Shown here in pieces: positions 15,584 to 24,335 of a stretch of DNA of 64,000 nucleotides. Every line of letters starts with the position of its first letter. Position 1 is the stretch's first letter. A model generated the notes under the pieces. The model saw only the letters and a program-made list of their open reading frames with translations, was not told the DNA's origin and made no database searches. Source of the stretch: Flavobacterium gillisiae. GTDB lineage: Bacteria > Bacteroidota > Bacteroidia > Flavobacteriales > Flavobacteriaceae. Location of the stretch: the NCBI RefSeq assembly GCF_900107635.1, contig NZ_FNRD01000001.1:496001-560000 (forward strand). The letters run 5' to 3'. The position numbers and the translations under genes were made by a program.

Positions 15584-17062
15584 ATGAGCAGTTTAAGAGC
15601 ATCACACAAAATATTATTTCTAAACACATTAGCATTTACGATTTGCTTTGCTTGTTGGACGTTAAACGGTGTTTTAGTTACTTTTTTAGTTGAAAGAGGC
15701 ATCTTCAACTGGACTGTTGTCGAAGTGGGATGGCTTTTAGGAATTCCCATCTTATCAGGGGCTCTTTTCCGCCTTCCTATTGGGATTCTTACCGATAAAT
15801 TTGGTGGTAAAATTATATTTTCGATCTTATTATTTCTATGTTCTATTCCGTTGTTTTTACTTCCTTTTGCAGATAGTTTTTTGACTTTTGCCGTGCTGAG
15901 TTTTCTTTTTGGATTGGTAGGAACTAGTTTTGCTGTTGGGATTGCTTACACTTCTGTTTGGTACCCACAAAACTGGCAGGGTAGAGCTTTGGGGATATTC
16001 GGAATGGGAAATGCAGGTGCAGCTATCACTACTTTTATAGCACCAACCTTACTAAATAATTTTTCTAAAAGTGATCCTATTAACGGTTGGAAAATGTTGC
16101 CAATAACTTATGGCGTGGTCTTGGTCGTTATTGGAATCCTTTTTATACTTGTCGCTAAAAATAAAAAACCAGAAGGAGAATCTAAAAATATAAAAACACT
16201 TTTAATGCCATTAAAATCAGTTCGAGTTTGGCGTTTTGGAGCCTATTACTTTCTAGTTTTTGGTTGTTTTGTCGCTTATTCACAGTGGTTGCTTCCTACG
16301 TTTATGAATGTATACCATACTTCGCTAGTTATGGGAGGAATGTTTGCTACTATGTTCAGTTTGCCTGGAGGAGTTATCAGAGCTTTTGGAGGCTATCTAT
16401 CGGATAAATTTGGAGCTAGAAAAGTAATGTATTGGGTATTGGGCTCGACTATGGTAATCAGTTTTTTATTGATGTTTCCTAAAATGGAGATCTTTACTTC
16501 AGGACCAGGTGTAATGGCTAATAATAGTGGTATCGTATCTAAAGTTACCGCTTCTGGATTAGTACTAAATAATAATGATTACACGATTAAACCTAAGGTT
16601 GAAGCTGCATTAACTAACGAGTCTATTTTACCCGTTAAAACCTCTTGGCAAGAAATTGTAGTAAAAGAAAATCAGGCCGTTAACAAGAAAGAATTATTAG
16701 CCAAGGGCGTTACACAAATCAAATTTGCAGCCAATATGTGGGTGTACGTTATCCTAGTTGTACTTATAGGGATTTCGTGGGGAATTGGTAAAGCGGCAGT
16801 TTACAAACACATCCCAGAATATTTTCCAAATGAAGTAGGTGTTGTGGGTGGAATGGTTGGATTAATCGGAGGATTAGGAGGTTTTTTTGGACCAATTATA
16901 TTTAGTTACCTGTTGAATTTTACAGGTCTTTGGACGAGTTCCTGGCTCTTTATTTTTGTGATTTCTACCGCATGTTTGATTTGGATGCACAAAACCATTA
17001 TTAATATCATGAGAAAGAAAACACCAGGGTTTACTAGAGATATTGAACACATCAATCACTAA
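15584..17062 (+). CDS. narK: NarK-family nitrate/nitrite transporter 1
   Basis: This 492-residue major facilitator transporter has about 12 transmembrane helices. The two glycine-rich nitrate signatures are visible: GMGNAGAAITTF (about 143-154) and GMVGLIGGLGGFFGP (about 425-440). Cytoplasmic loops carry the MFS motifs LTDKFGGK and LSDKFGARK. NarK proteins import nitrate or exchange nitrate for nitrite. Between the helices around 310 and 385 there is a hydrophilic insertion of roughly 75 residues (from about GPGVMANN to AKGVTQIKF) not found in compact NarK proteins; a similar extra loop is in the next gene. It heads the nitrate operon and has an FNR-type promoter. Confidence 0.9.
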   Translation: MSSLRASHKILFLNTLAFTICFACWTLNGVLVTFLVERGIFNWTVVEVGWLLGIPILSGALFRLPIGILTDKFGGKIIFSILLFLCSIPLFLLPFADSFLTFAVLSFLFGLVGTSFAVGIAYTSVWYPQNWQGRALGIFGMGNAGAAITTFIAPTLLNNFSKSDPINGWKMLPITYGVVLVVIGILFILVAKNKKPEGESKNIKTLLMPLKSVRVWRFGAYYFLVFGCFVAYSQWLLPTFMNVYHTSLVMGGMFATMFSLPGGVIRAFGGYLSDKFGARKVMYWVLGSTMVISFLLMFPKMEIFTSGPGVMANNSGIVSKVTASGLVLNNNDYTIKPKVEAALTNESILPVKTSWQEIVVKENQAVNKKELLAKGVTQIKFAANMWVYVILVVLIGISWGIGKAAVYKHIPEYFPNEVGVVGGMVGLIGGLGGFFGPIIFSYLLNFTGLWTSSWLFIFVISTACLIWMHKTIINIMRKKTPGFTRDIEHINH

Positions 17063-17156
17063 AAATAGTTTTTACACTTAAAAAATCGAGATATGAAGTA
17101 AGCATAACGATTATGCGAATTACGTATCACCAATATAAACCCAAAAATAAATACAT

Positions 17157-18749
17157 ATGAAGACTTGGCTAGACAAATGGGAACCAGAAGATGAAAAATT
17201 CTGGAATGAAACAGGGAGTAAAATTGCCTGGAAAACCTTAACTATAACTACATTAACACTTATTTTATCATTTGCCTCTTGGTTTATCATGAGTGTTCTG
17301 GTGGTAAAATTACCAGGGCTTGGATTCACTTATACAAAAGATCAACTTTTCTGGTTGGCTGCCGTACCTGGTTTAGCTGCTGGTTTATTACGAATCATAC
17401 ATACTTTTATATTGCCAATTTTTGGAACGCGTCATGTGGTTACTTTTGCCACGATTTTAAAGGTGTTCCCAATAATAGGAATTGGTTTTGCGGTTATGAA
17501 TCCGCAAACTCCTTTCTGGGTGTTTATAATTTTAGCTTTTTCAACTGGTTTTGGTGGAGGAGATTTCTCGTCCTATATGCCAAGTACAAGTTTATTCTTT
17601 CCTAAAAGATTGAAAGGTACAGCACTAGGACTTCAAGCCGGTATTGGGAATTTTGGAGTTTCATTAGCGCAATTTGTAACGCCGATGGTTTTGAGTGTAG
17701 CGCTTTATGGCGCACCTTCAATATTTACAAAAATTGACGCCAAAGAAACTAAGGTGGTGATTGAAAACGCAAGTATTGAAAAACAACAACAAGTTTTTGC
17801 TGCATTAGAAGATAAAACGCAAACCGCTATCTTGTCTAATGTGAAGAAAAAAGTAATAGACTCAGTGAGTACTGCAGTAAATTCTTCAGATAAAGTGGTT
17901 TTGTTTATTTCATTACCAGTAAACGTAAGAGCAAAAGTACTTGCGAATGCTAATCCAAAAGTAGCTGAGAAAATATTGAATGAGATTCAAGAAGGAAATA
18001 AAGCGGTTGTGAATACAAATATGTACATCCAATCGGCTGCCTTTTGGTACATTCCTTTTTTATTGATCATGTCTATCGTGAGTTGGTTTTACCTAAGAAG
18101 TATCCCAATGAAAGCGTCCATTAAAGAACAATTGGATATTTTTGGAAACAAACATACTTGGTATTGTACTGTTACTTACATGATGACTTTTGGAACTTTT
18201 GCTGGTTTGGCTGCGGCTTTCCCGTTAATGATTAAATTTTTATATGGTGATTTTCCAAATGCACCAGACCCATTAGTTTATGCTTTTTATGGGCCACTTA
18301 TTGGGTCAGCGAGTAGAATATTATTTGGTTTTATTGCTGATAAAGTGGGAGGTGCTATTTTAACAACAATAACTGGATTAGGTATTTTGGGAGGCGCAAT
18401 TATTTTGGTAACTCAAGGACTTGTAGCACCTACAAGTATGGAGTAGTTTCCAATGTTTGTAGGAGTTATTTTAGTAATGTTTTTCTTTACAGGTGTTGGT
18501 AATGCAGGTACTTTTAGACAATATCCTATTATCTTTTCTGAGAATCAACGTCAAGCAGCTGGGGTAATTGGATGGACAGCAGCAATTGCAGCATTTGGCC
18601 CATTTATTTTTGCTGTTTTAATAGGGAATAATATTACCGCTAATGGTGGTGCAAATCAGTTCTTTATCGGCTTGATTATATTCACTATATTAGCTACAAT
18701 GATCAATTGGTGGTTTTATAACCGTAGAGGATGTGAAAAACCAAGTTAG
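17157..18749 (+). pseudogene. narK: NarK-family transporter 2, interrupted by an in-frame TAG
   Basis: Codons 1-429 (17157-18443) encode an MFS nitrate transporter, with the first nitrate signature in LGLQAGIGNFGVSLAQF. They are followed by TAG at 18444-18446, and the same frame continues as FPMFVGVILVMFF to a TAA/TAG-type stop at 18747-18749. The whole frame is 530 sense codons plus the internal stop. The downstream part contains the second nitrate signature (GVGNAGTFRQYP) and the last helices, so the truncated product should be inactive. A single C-to-T change from CAG (Gln) explains it. A re-start at the ATG 18453 could give only a 98-residue fragment. A hydrophilic loop of about 95 residues (roughly 188-285) is inserted mid-protein. 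Sequencing error or amber suppression are the alternatives. Confidence 0.85.
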
Positions 18750-18794
18750 TTTATGATTTTATATTTGTTTTAAGAATCAGAAAATAAAATAATG

Positions 18795-18825
18795 ATCTAC
18801 AAGGTTTTAGGATCTTGTAGATTTT
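18795..18825 (+). terminator. terminator after the second narK
   Basis: Nine-bp stem ATCTACAAG (18795-18803) and CTTGTAGAT (18814-18822) with a 10-base loop, followed by a short T-run. It separates the transporters from the reductase genes. Confidence 0.7.
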
Positions 18826-18867
18826 ATAATAAAATGACATAGATCGCTATTTATTAAATTATAGGAA

Positions 18868-19917
18868 ATGAAAAACAGAACTTTTAATACCAAGGCCTTA
18901 CTTATCGCCACCGGAATGTCAATATTTTCTATTGTGCTGGTATTTTTTGGTTCCAGAAATTTGCAGAATTTTGATGCTGCGCTTATTACTTATTTGTTTG
19001 GAACAATATTCGCTTTTTTTGGTATTGTGTACCGCTATTCGGTATGGTTGCAAAGACCGCCCACATGGATTTATTTTAAAAGAGGAATCATGTACTTGGT
19101 TACTGGAAAAGTATTTTCACATTTTTGGTTTGCTTCAAAAGAAACCATTGAAAATATAGCCTTTCAGAAATTTATTTACCCAAGAGGGAAATACCGTTGG
19201 ATGGCGCATTTTATGATAGCAGTAGGTTGTACTTCGGCATTTTTAATTACCATTCCGTTGACTTTTGGTTGGATTCATTTCACGATGGCTCCCAATAGTA
19301 TTTCGTTGTACGAAGCGCATTTCTTCGGTTTTAAAGTGATGGAATTCAAACTCGACTCTATCATGGCTTTTTTAACTTTTCATGCGTTAAACTGGTCTTC
19401 TTATTTGGTTATTTTAGGATCATTGTATTATTTGAGAAGACGTTTGACTAATCCAGGATTAATTGCTACACAAAGTTTTGAAGGTGATTTATTGCCACTT
19501 ATTTTATTGATAGCCATATCCGTTACAGGACTTGGTTTGACGTATTCGTATCAATTTATGAAAGGATTTGCTTTTGATTTCTTGGCCGTAATTCATGCGG
19601 TAACGGTAATCATGTTTTTAATTTGGATTCCGTTTGGGAAATTTTTCCATATCATTCAGCGTCCTGCACAAATTGGTGCCCATATTTACAAGAAGGAAGG
19701 AATGAAGATGGGAATGGCAGTTTGCGAGCATACTGGAGAAGAATATGCTACTAATTTACACATCAATGATCTAAAAATTGTGACAAAGGAGTTAGGCTTT
19801 AATTTTGATCGTGAAGATGGAACGTCGCATTTGGATTTGAGTCCTGAGGGAAAAAGATCGCGATTGGCGCAAGCCCACTTAAAGGCAAGGCAAGAAAGCG
19901 GTCATTTATTTGGATAA
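18868..19917 (+). CDS. NarI-like membrane cytochrome b subunit of the nitrate reductase complex
   Basis: This 349-residue protein has about six transmembrane helices, with the five-helix NarI/DsrM-like core toward the middle and C-terminal half. Histidines placed to bind two b hemes are visible in RWMAHFMIA, TFHALNW, DFLAVIHAVTV and GKFFHIIQRP. Such subunits take electrons from the quinol pool and pass them to an attached iron-sulfur subunit. Position 250 bases upstream of the molybdoenzyme gene, in the same direction, makes it the likely quinol-oxidising anchor of that complex. It is longer than NarI, with an extra N-terminal helical hairpin and a hydrophilic C-terminal tail of about 90 residues. 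I found no operator upstream; the preceding terminator suggests its own promoter. Confidence 0.78.
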   Translation: MKNRTFNTKALLIATGMSIFSIVLVFFGSRNLQNFDAALITYLFGTIFAFFGIVYRYSVWLQRPPTWIYFKRGIMYLVTGKVFSHFWFASKETIENIAFQKFIYPRGKYRWMAHFMIAVGCTSAFLITIPLTFGWIHFTMAPNSISLYEAHFFGFKVMEFKLDSIMAFLTFHALNWSSYLVILGSLYYLRRRLTNPGLIATQSFEGDLLPLILLIAISVTGLGLTYSYQFMKGFAFDFLAVIHAVTVIMFLIWIPFGKFFHIIQRPAQIGAHIYKKEGMKMGMAVCEHTGEEYATNLHINDLKIVTKELGFNFDREDGTSHLDLSPEGKRSRLAQAHLKARQESGHLFG

Positions 19918-19999
19918 TTAAGGAAATGCACAGAAATAAGATAAGTTGGTTTTGTAAATGAAATTAGTACTGATTAGGAAATAGTATTTCTACAGGACT

Positions 20000-20111
20000 G
20001 CGTGAGGGATAGAAGCTAGCTACCGTAGTAGCGCGTATAGCCCGACCGTGGCTATAAAAAGGGCAATGACGACAAAGTAGATAGCCCTTTTTTATAGAAA
20101 GGGTCACGCCC
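20000..20111 (-). repeat. dispersed flavobacterial structured repeat, copy 2
   Basis: Read on the minus strand it begins GGGCGTGACCC (20111 downwards), has GGTCGGGCTAT, and ends CTTCTATCCCTCACGCA at 20000, like copy 1 at 7935-8041. The inner part carries paired AAAGGGCTAT and ATAGCCC-type blocks. It fills most of the gap between the cytochrome b and molybdoenzyme genes. Confidence 0.7.
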
Positions 20112-20171
20112 AAAGGATTTTAAATTTTACAATAGAGAAAAGGATTAACAGACACTTGAAAAAAAATACAC

Positions 20172-22388
20172 ATGGCAAAATTACCTGTTTCAGAAGAAAA
20201 AATTGTAGAAGATTTTGGGCCTCATTTAAATTATAGCCCGAAAGAAGGGTATGAAGGAAGGGATGAACCCGATGAAATTGTGAAGACACATTGTTGTTTT
20301 TGTGGTATGCAATGCGGAATTCAGTTGTTAGTTAAAAGTAATAAAGTGGTGGGGTTTGAGCCTTGGATGGAATTTCCTTTTAATGAAGGGAGACTTTGTC
20401 CAAAAGGAGTACAACGCTACTTGCAAAATAACCATCCAGATCGTTTGTTAGGCCCAATAAAAAGGGTAGAAGGAAAAGGTTTTGAGACTACTACATGGGA
20501 TGAAGCCATGGATAAAACGGTTTCGGAAATTAAGCGTATTCAGGAACAATATGGTAAAGACGCTTTTTCGATACTTTCGGGTGTTTCTTTAACCAATGAA
20601 AAAAGTTACCTGATGGGTAAATTTGCTCGTGTAGCCGTAAAAACAAAAAACTTAGATTACAACGGTCGTTTGTGCATGGTGAGCGCGGGTGCGGGAAACA
20701 AAAAAGCCTTTGGTTTAGATAGAGCTTCAAATACGTATGCAGATTTAGAATATGCCGAGGTAATTATTGTGGCTGGAGCCAATATCAGTGAGACTTTTCC
20801 AACATTGACGCATTGGATTTGGAAAGCGAGAGATCGTGGAGCGAAGTTGATTGTGATTGATCCAAGAATGATTCCATTGGCTAGAACTTCAGACATTCAC
20901 TTAGATGTAAGACCAGGAACAGATTCAGCGCTTTATGGAGCGATGCTGAAATATCTTGTAGATAATGACTTGCTAGACCATGACTTTATAGATAATTATA
21001 CCTCTGGGTTTGATATTACAATAGATTCTGTTAAGGATTATACCTTAGAATGGGCAGAGGAAATTACAGGAATTAAAAAAGAAAAAATCAAAGCAGCTGC
21101 TGAATTATGGGGTAGAGCTAAAACGAGTTTTTTGCTTCATGCACGTGGAATCGAACACCATTCTAAAGGAGTAGATAATGTTTTAGGTTGTATAAATTTA
21201 GTTCTTGCTACAGGCCGCATTGGGAAACCCTATTGCGGATATGGAACAATTACGGGTCAAGGAAATGGTCAAGGCGGAAGAGAGCACGGTCATAAATGCG
21301 ATCAATTACCTGGAAATCGGGATATTGAAAACCCGGAGCATCGCAAGTACATTTCAGAAGTTTGGGGTATTGATGAAAAAGACATGCCTGGAAAAGGACT
21401 TACTGCTTACGAAATAATTGAAGCCATTCATAGAGGTGAAATCAAAGGGCTATTGTCTATTTGTTTTAATCCGTTAGTGTCTTTACCCAACAGTAACTAC
21501 GTTAGAGAAGCGCTAGAAAAATTAGAATTTTATGTTTGTATCGACTTTTTCTTAAATGAAACAGCGCGTCATGCAGACATTGTTCTTGCGGGTTCATTGC
21601 AAGAAGAAGAGGAGGGAACAACAACATCTGCCGAAGGAAGAGTAATCCGAATTCGTCAAGCAATTACGCCTCCAGGAGATGCGAGAACAGATACGTCAAT
21701 CATATTAGAATTAGCAAAACGCTTGGGAGAAGAGGATAAGTTTACTTATGATGATAGTGAAGCAATTTTTAATGAGTTGCGTGTGGCATCAAAAGGAGGA
21801 ACTGCTGATTATAATGGAATTACCTATAAAAGAATAGAAGAAAATATGGGGATTTTTTGGCCTTGCCCTACAGAAGACCATCCTGGAACGCCACGTTTAT
21901 GGGAAGATAAAAAGTTTAAAACACCGGATGGGAAAGCACATTTCAATCCAGCTCCTTACAAGGTTCCAGGCGAAGTGCCTGATACAGATTATCCCGTAAT
22001 ATTAACCACAGGACGTGTAGTTTCGCAATATTTAAGTGGAACACAAACCCGAAGAATAGGAAAATTGGTCGATCAATATCCAGAGCCTTTATTAGAAATT
22101 CATCCTGTAATGGCAAAGAAATTTGGTATTGAACAAAGAGAGTTGGTTAGAGTTTCGACTCGAAGAGGAGTAGGAATTTTTCCAGCGAATATTGTAGAAA
22201 CCATTCGAGAAGATACTGTTTTTATTCCGTATCACTGGTCTGGAAAAAAATCAGCCAATCAATTGACGCCAGGAACATTGGACCCAATTTCAAAAATACC
22301 AGAGTACAAAGTATGCGCATGCCATTTGGAACCGCTTAACGAAATTGCCGCGCCGTCTAAAGACTCAAAAGCCTACGCAAGTGTTTAA
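20172..22388 (+). CDS. molybdopterin (bis-MGD) oxidoreductase, probable nitrate reductase catalytic subunit
   Basis: This 738-residue enzyme of the DMSO-reductase superfamily has an N-terminal [4Fe-4S] site (Cys41, Cys44, Cys48, Cys76; HCCFCGMQC and GRLCPKG). A molybdenum-ligand cysteine follows in [10 protein letters not shown] (Cys168), which is the Nap/Nas/formate dehydrogenase pattern, not the aspartate of NarG. Further motifs include [26 protein letters not shown], split here as [11 protein letters not shown] and [12 protein letters not shown], plus a C-terminal MGD-binding domain with [18 protein letters not shown]. There is no signal peptide. Two NarK genes and a Moco cluster upstream make nitrate the likely substrate; formate dehydrogenase is the main alternative. 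It is followed by ferredoxin and Rieske genes with small gaps. Confidence 0.82.
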   Translation: MAKLPVSEEKIVEDFGPHLNYSPKEGYEGRDEPDEIVKTHCCFCGMQCGIQLLVKSNKVVGFEPWMEFPFNEGRLCPKGVQRYLQNNHPDRLLGPIKRVEGKGFETTTWDEAMDKTVSEIKRIQEQYGKDAFSILSGVSLTNEKSYLMGKFARVAVKTKNLDYNGRLCMVSAGAGNKKAFGLDRASNTYADLEYAEVIIVAGANISETFPTLTHWIWKARDRGAKLIVIDPRMIPLARTSDIHLDVRPGTDSALYGAMLKYLVDNDLLDHDFIDNYTSGFDITIDSVKDYTLEWAEEITGIKKEKIKAAAELWGRAKTSFLLHARGIEHHSKGVDNVLGCINLVLATGRIGKPYCGYGTITGQGNGQGGREHGHKCDQLPGNRDIENPEHRKYISEVWGIDEKDMPGKGLTAYEIIEAIHRGEIKGLLSICFNPLVSLPNSNYVREALEKLEFYVCIDFFLNETARHADIVLAGSLQEEEEGTTTSAEGRVIRIRQAITPPGDARTDTSIILELAKRLGEEDKFTYDDSEAIFNELRVASKGGTADYNGITYKRIEENMGIFWPCPTEDHPGTPRLWEDKKFKTPDGKAHFNPAPYKVPGEVPDTDYPVILTTGRVVSQYLSGTQTRRIGKLVDQYPEPLLEIHPVMAKKFGIEQRELVRVSTRRGVGIFPANIVETIREDTVFIPYHWSGKKSANQLTPGTLDPISKIPEYKVCACHLEPLNEIAAPSKDSKAYASV

Positions 22389-22408
22389 CCTATAAAAAAA
22401 TCCAAAAA

Positions 22409-22978
22409 ATGAACTATACCAGTTTTAATACACACGAAGAATTTTTTGTAGATATGCAACGTTGCATTGGTTGTAAAGCCTGTGAAATGGCTTGCGCCGA
22501 ATGTGAAACAAACGGTCAGGACTCTATGATTCATGTTAATTACGTCGATCGAGCGTCTACTACTCAAACTACGGTTCAAGTGTGTATGCACTGTGATGAT
22601 CCAGTTTGTGCTAATGTTTGTCCTGCAGACGCCATATCAAAAGACGAATTTGGGATAGTACATACAGCAAACACGGAGCGATGCATTGGTTGTTCCAATT
22701 GTGTTGAGGCTTGCCCTTTTGGTGTTCCAAAGAAAATAGAAGAATACGATATGATGATGAAGTGCACCATGTGCTACGACAGAACTAGCGTAGGTAAAAA
22801 ACCTATGTGCGCCACGGTTTGTCCTAGTGGGGCATTATTTTATGGTACCAAAGAAGAGATCACCGAAATGAGACCAAATAGTTCACCGGTGAATACTTTT
22901 GTTTTTGGAAAAGAGATTGTTAATACAAAAGTGAATATCATGATGCCTAAGGGTAGTACTGAGTTGATCATTTTTTAA
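22409..22978 (+). CDS. four-cluster 4Fe-4S ferredoxin-type electron transfer subunit
   Basis: This 189-residue protein of the NarH/DmsB/NrfC type has four cysteine groups for [4Fe-4S] clusters: [35 protein letters not shown] and [20 protein letters not shown]. It lacks a signal peptide, as does the catalytic subunit encoded just before it. It should wire electrons from a membrane donor to the molybdenum subunit. It starts 20 bases after the catalytic gene and ends 10 bases before the Rieske gene, so a single transcript is very likely. The size and cluster number match the iron-sulfur subunits of DMSO-reductase-family complexes; the first cluster motif is complete, unlike the modified cluster of NarH. 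Confidence 0.88.
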   Translation: MNYTSFNTHEEFFVDMQRCIGCKACEMACAECETNGQDSMIHVNYVDRASTTQTTVQVCMHCDDPVCANVCPADAISKDEFGIVHTANTERCIGCSNCVEACPFGVPKKIEEYDMMMKCTMCYDRTSVGKKPMCATVCPSGALFYGTKEEITEMRPNSSPVNTFVFGKEIVNTKVNIMMPKGSTELIIF

Positions 22979-22988
22979 ATATATACCC

Positions 22989-23501
22989 ATGTCAAAAGAA
23001 GATAATTTAAATAAAAGCTGGAAAAAAGATTTTCCAATTCTAAAACAACAAGCTACAAATGTCAGTCGCCGCGATTTTGCGAAATTCTTGACTTTAGTTT
23101 CTGGCGGATTAATGGTAGGTAGTGGTTTGGTCGCGGCCAAAGCATACTTGTTACCAAAAGAAGCAGTAGCGGGAGAACATTTTGTATGTAAAAAAGACGA
23201 AGTGCCTTCAGGAGGAACACGCGCTTTTGTAATTGAAGGAAGTAAAATTCCGTATATCCTGATTCATCTTGAAAGCGGAGAATTTAAGGCGTATGAGCAA
23301 AAATGCACGCATCTTTCTTGCTCCGTTTTTTACAAGCCAGGAACTGGAATCATTCATTGTCCCTGCCACGAAGGTTCGTTTGATGCCAAAACAGGTGATG
23401 TTATTGCAGGACCGCCACCACGAGCTTTGCCTAAATTAGACGTCTTTTTTAAAGACAACGATATTTATGTAAAAGCATCTGAAGAAGAAATATTGAGTTA
23501 G
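22989..23501 (+). CDS. Rieske [2Fe-2S] protein with Tat-type N-terminus
   Basis: This 170-residue protein has a hydrophilic N-terminus, then a twin-arginine motif SRRDFAKFL (Arg27, Arg28) and a hydrophobic segment of about 18 residues, the layout of Tat-targeted, membrane-anchored Rieske proteins. The cluster site is Cys106-x-His108 and Cys124-x2-His127 (CTHLSC and CPCHEGS), with Cys111 and Cys126 placed for the stabilising disulfide. It lies between the ferredoxin subunit and a small membrane protein in the reductase operon. An electron-transfer role in that complex is inferred from context. The Tat signal implies folding in the cytoplasm before export, which contrasts with the signal-less catalytic and ferredoxin subunits. 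Confidence 0.88.
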   Translation: MSKEDNLNKSWKKDFPILKQQATNVSRRDFAKFLTLVSGGLMVGSGLVAAKAYLLPKEAVAGEHFVCKKDEVPSGGTRAFVIEGSKIPYILIHLESGEFKAYEQKCTHLSCSVFYKPGTGIIHCPCHEGSFDAKTGDVIAGPPPRALPKLDVFFKDNDIYVKASEEEILS

Positions 23502-23530
23502 GTATTCAAGACAACTAAATTATAACTAAT

Positions 23531-23779
23531 ATGAGTAATTTTAGAACAAGCCAAAACAAGGCTAATCCCAATAAGTTGAATATCATACTTTCTACTTTAA
23601 TATTCATTCTGATTATGAATGTCACCATTCAAATCTGGTTGTTATATGCTTCGTTGAATAACGCTTTAGACAACAATAAAGAGATTTTGATTCCCGCTTT
23701 TATAGCGTCACTAATTTTGTTTTTAATTGGTTTTAGTTGGCTTTACTTTTTGCCATCAGGGAATCGTGATAATAAATAA
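23531..23779 (+). CDS. small two-helix membrane protein of the nitrate reductase operon
   Basis: This 82-residue protein has a basic N-terminus and two transmembrane segments (about 17-39 and 50-73) separated by a short polar loop. I do not recognise the family. It is the last gene before a terminator, 29 bases after the Rieske gene, and is similar in design to helper or anchor subunits that stabilise membrane cytochrome complexes. Its helical hairpin, with the DNNKEILIPA loop between helices, would place both ends on the same side of the membrane, most likely the cytoplasm. A role in assembly or anchoring of the Rieske/cytochrome b part is a guess from position only. Confidence 0.7.
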   Translation: MSNFRTSQNKANPNKLNIILSTLIFILIMNVTIQIWLLYASLNNALDNNKEILIPAFIASLILFLIGFSWLYFLPSGNRDNK

Positions 23780-23786
23780 AAGCTAT

Positions 23787-23817
23787 AAAAAAAGGAACTC
23801 AACAGGGTTCCTTTTTT
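23787..23817 (+). terminator. terminator of the nitrate reductase operon
   Basis: GGAAC (23794-23798) pairs with GTTCC (23807-23811), extended by the flanking A- and T-runs. It works in both directions. Its sequence matches the terminator that follows lysS (28477-28502), and it is part of the lysS-end remnant described separately. Confidence 0.75.
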
Positions 23818-23911
23818 ATATACAATTGGGAATGTAAAAGAGACTCCTTAAAACGACAAATACTAGTTTGTTAGCATCTGCCAATTAAGTCATTCTTAAT
23901 AGCGATACGTT
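23787..23911 (-). pseudogene. decayed copy A of the lysS 3' end and its terminator
   Basis: On the minus strand, 23911 down to 23843 aligns with the last about 70 bases of lysS (28599 down to 28530) with one gap and roughly two thirds identity by hand. Shared blocks include AACnTATC, GAATGACT, AAACTA, TTGTCG and AGAGT/GGAGT at the end. The alignment continues into the terminator beyond the stop. The frame is destroyed. It is in the same orientation as lysS and is the more degenerate of two such remnants. A long shared ancestry is the simplest explanation; chance similarity is possible for so short and AT-rich a stretch, but the shared terminator argues against it. Confidence 0.6.
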
Positions 23912-23988
23912 TCCAGCACCGATTAAAAATAAAATTAGTATGTCTGTGTTTGTTATTAATAATAGGTTTTGGGCGATAAGGTTTATTG

Positions 23989-24333
23989 CTATAGCAATTC
24001 AGAAAAATGGTTGCGTGTTATTGTGTCGATCAATGCTTGAGTTAATGGTTTTTTTGTGAATGAGGATATTTCAGAAATGCTTTCGGCTCTTAATTGATCA
24101 GCTGGATTTGTTGATGTGGTGTGCATCACAATAATTATCTTATCTTTTTCGCTCACATCTGCTTTTTGATATTCTTCAATAAATTCCCATCCATCCATTA
24201 CTGGCATATTGATATCCAGTAAAATTAAAAGTGGGCGAATAGGAGAATTGACATTAGTTACAAATTGCCCTGTACTAGTCAGGAATTCTAATGCTTTTTG
24301 ACCATTTAATACAGTTTCAATTTTTTCTTTCAT
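23989..24333 (-). CDS. response-regulator receiver domain lacking its N-terminal acidic pocket
   Basis: This 114-residue single-domain receiver shows the phospho-acceptor Asp40 (LLILLDINMPVMDGW), the conserved threonine around 72-73 (IVMHTTS) and the lysine of FTKKPL (Lys95). It begins at what is normally the second helix: the first beta strand with the paired acidic residues that bind magnesium is missing, about 20-25 residues. Upstream in frame there is a TAA ten codons before the ATG, inside the end of the kinase gene, so no other start can restore it. It is encoded 2 bases after the histidine kinase gene and should be its partner. Without the acidic pair it may be poorly phosphorylated or inactive. 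Confidence 0.75.
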   Translation of the reverse strand: MKEKIETVLNGQKALEFLTSTGQFVTNVNSPIRPLLILLDINMPVMDGWEFIEEYQKADVSEKDKIIIVMHTTSTNPADQLRAESISEISSFTKKPLTQALIDTITRNHFSELL

Positions 24334-24335
24334 TC

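Noticed and set aside
18835..18846. TGA-N6-TCG as a third FNR-type operator upstream of the cytochrome b gene
   Set aside because: The second half-site is imperfect, and the spacing used at nirK and narK1 would put the -7 box inside the coding region.
23531..23779. NarJ-like chaperone for the molybdoenzyme
   Set aside because: The 82-residue product has two membrane helices, unlike the soluble all-helical NarJ/TorD chaperones, and no other candidate is in the operon.
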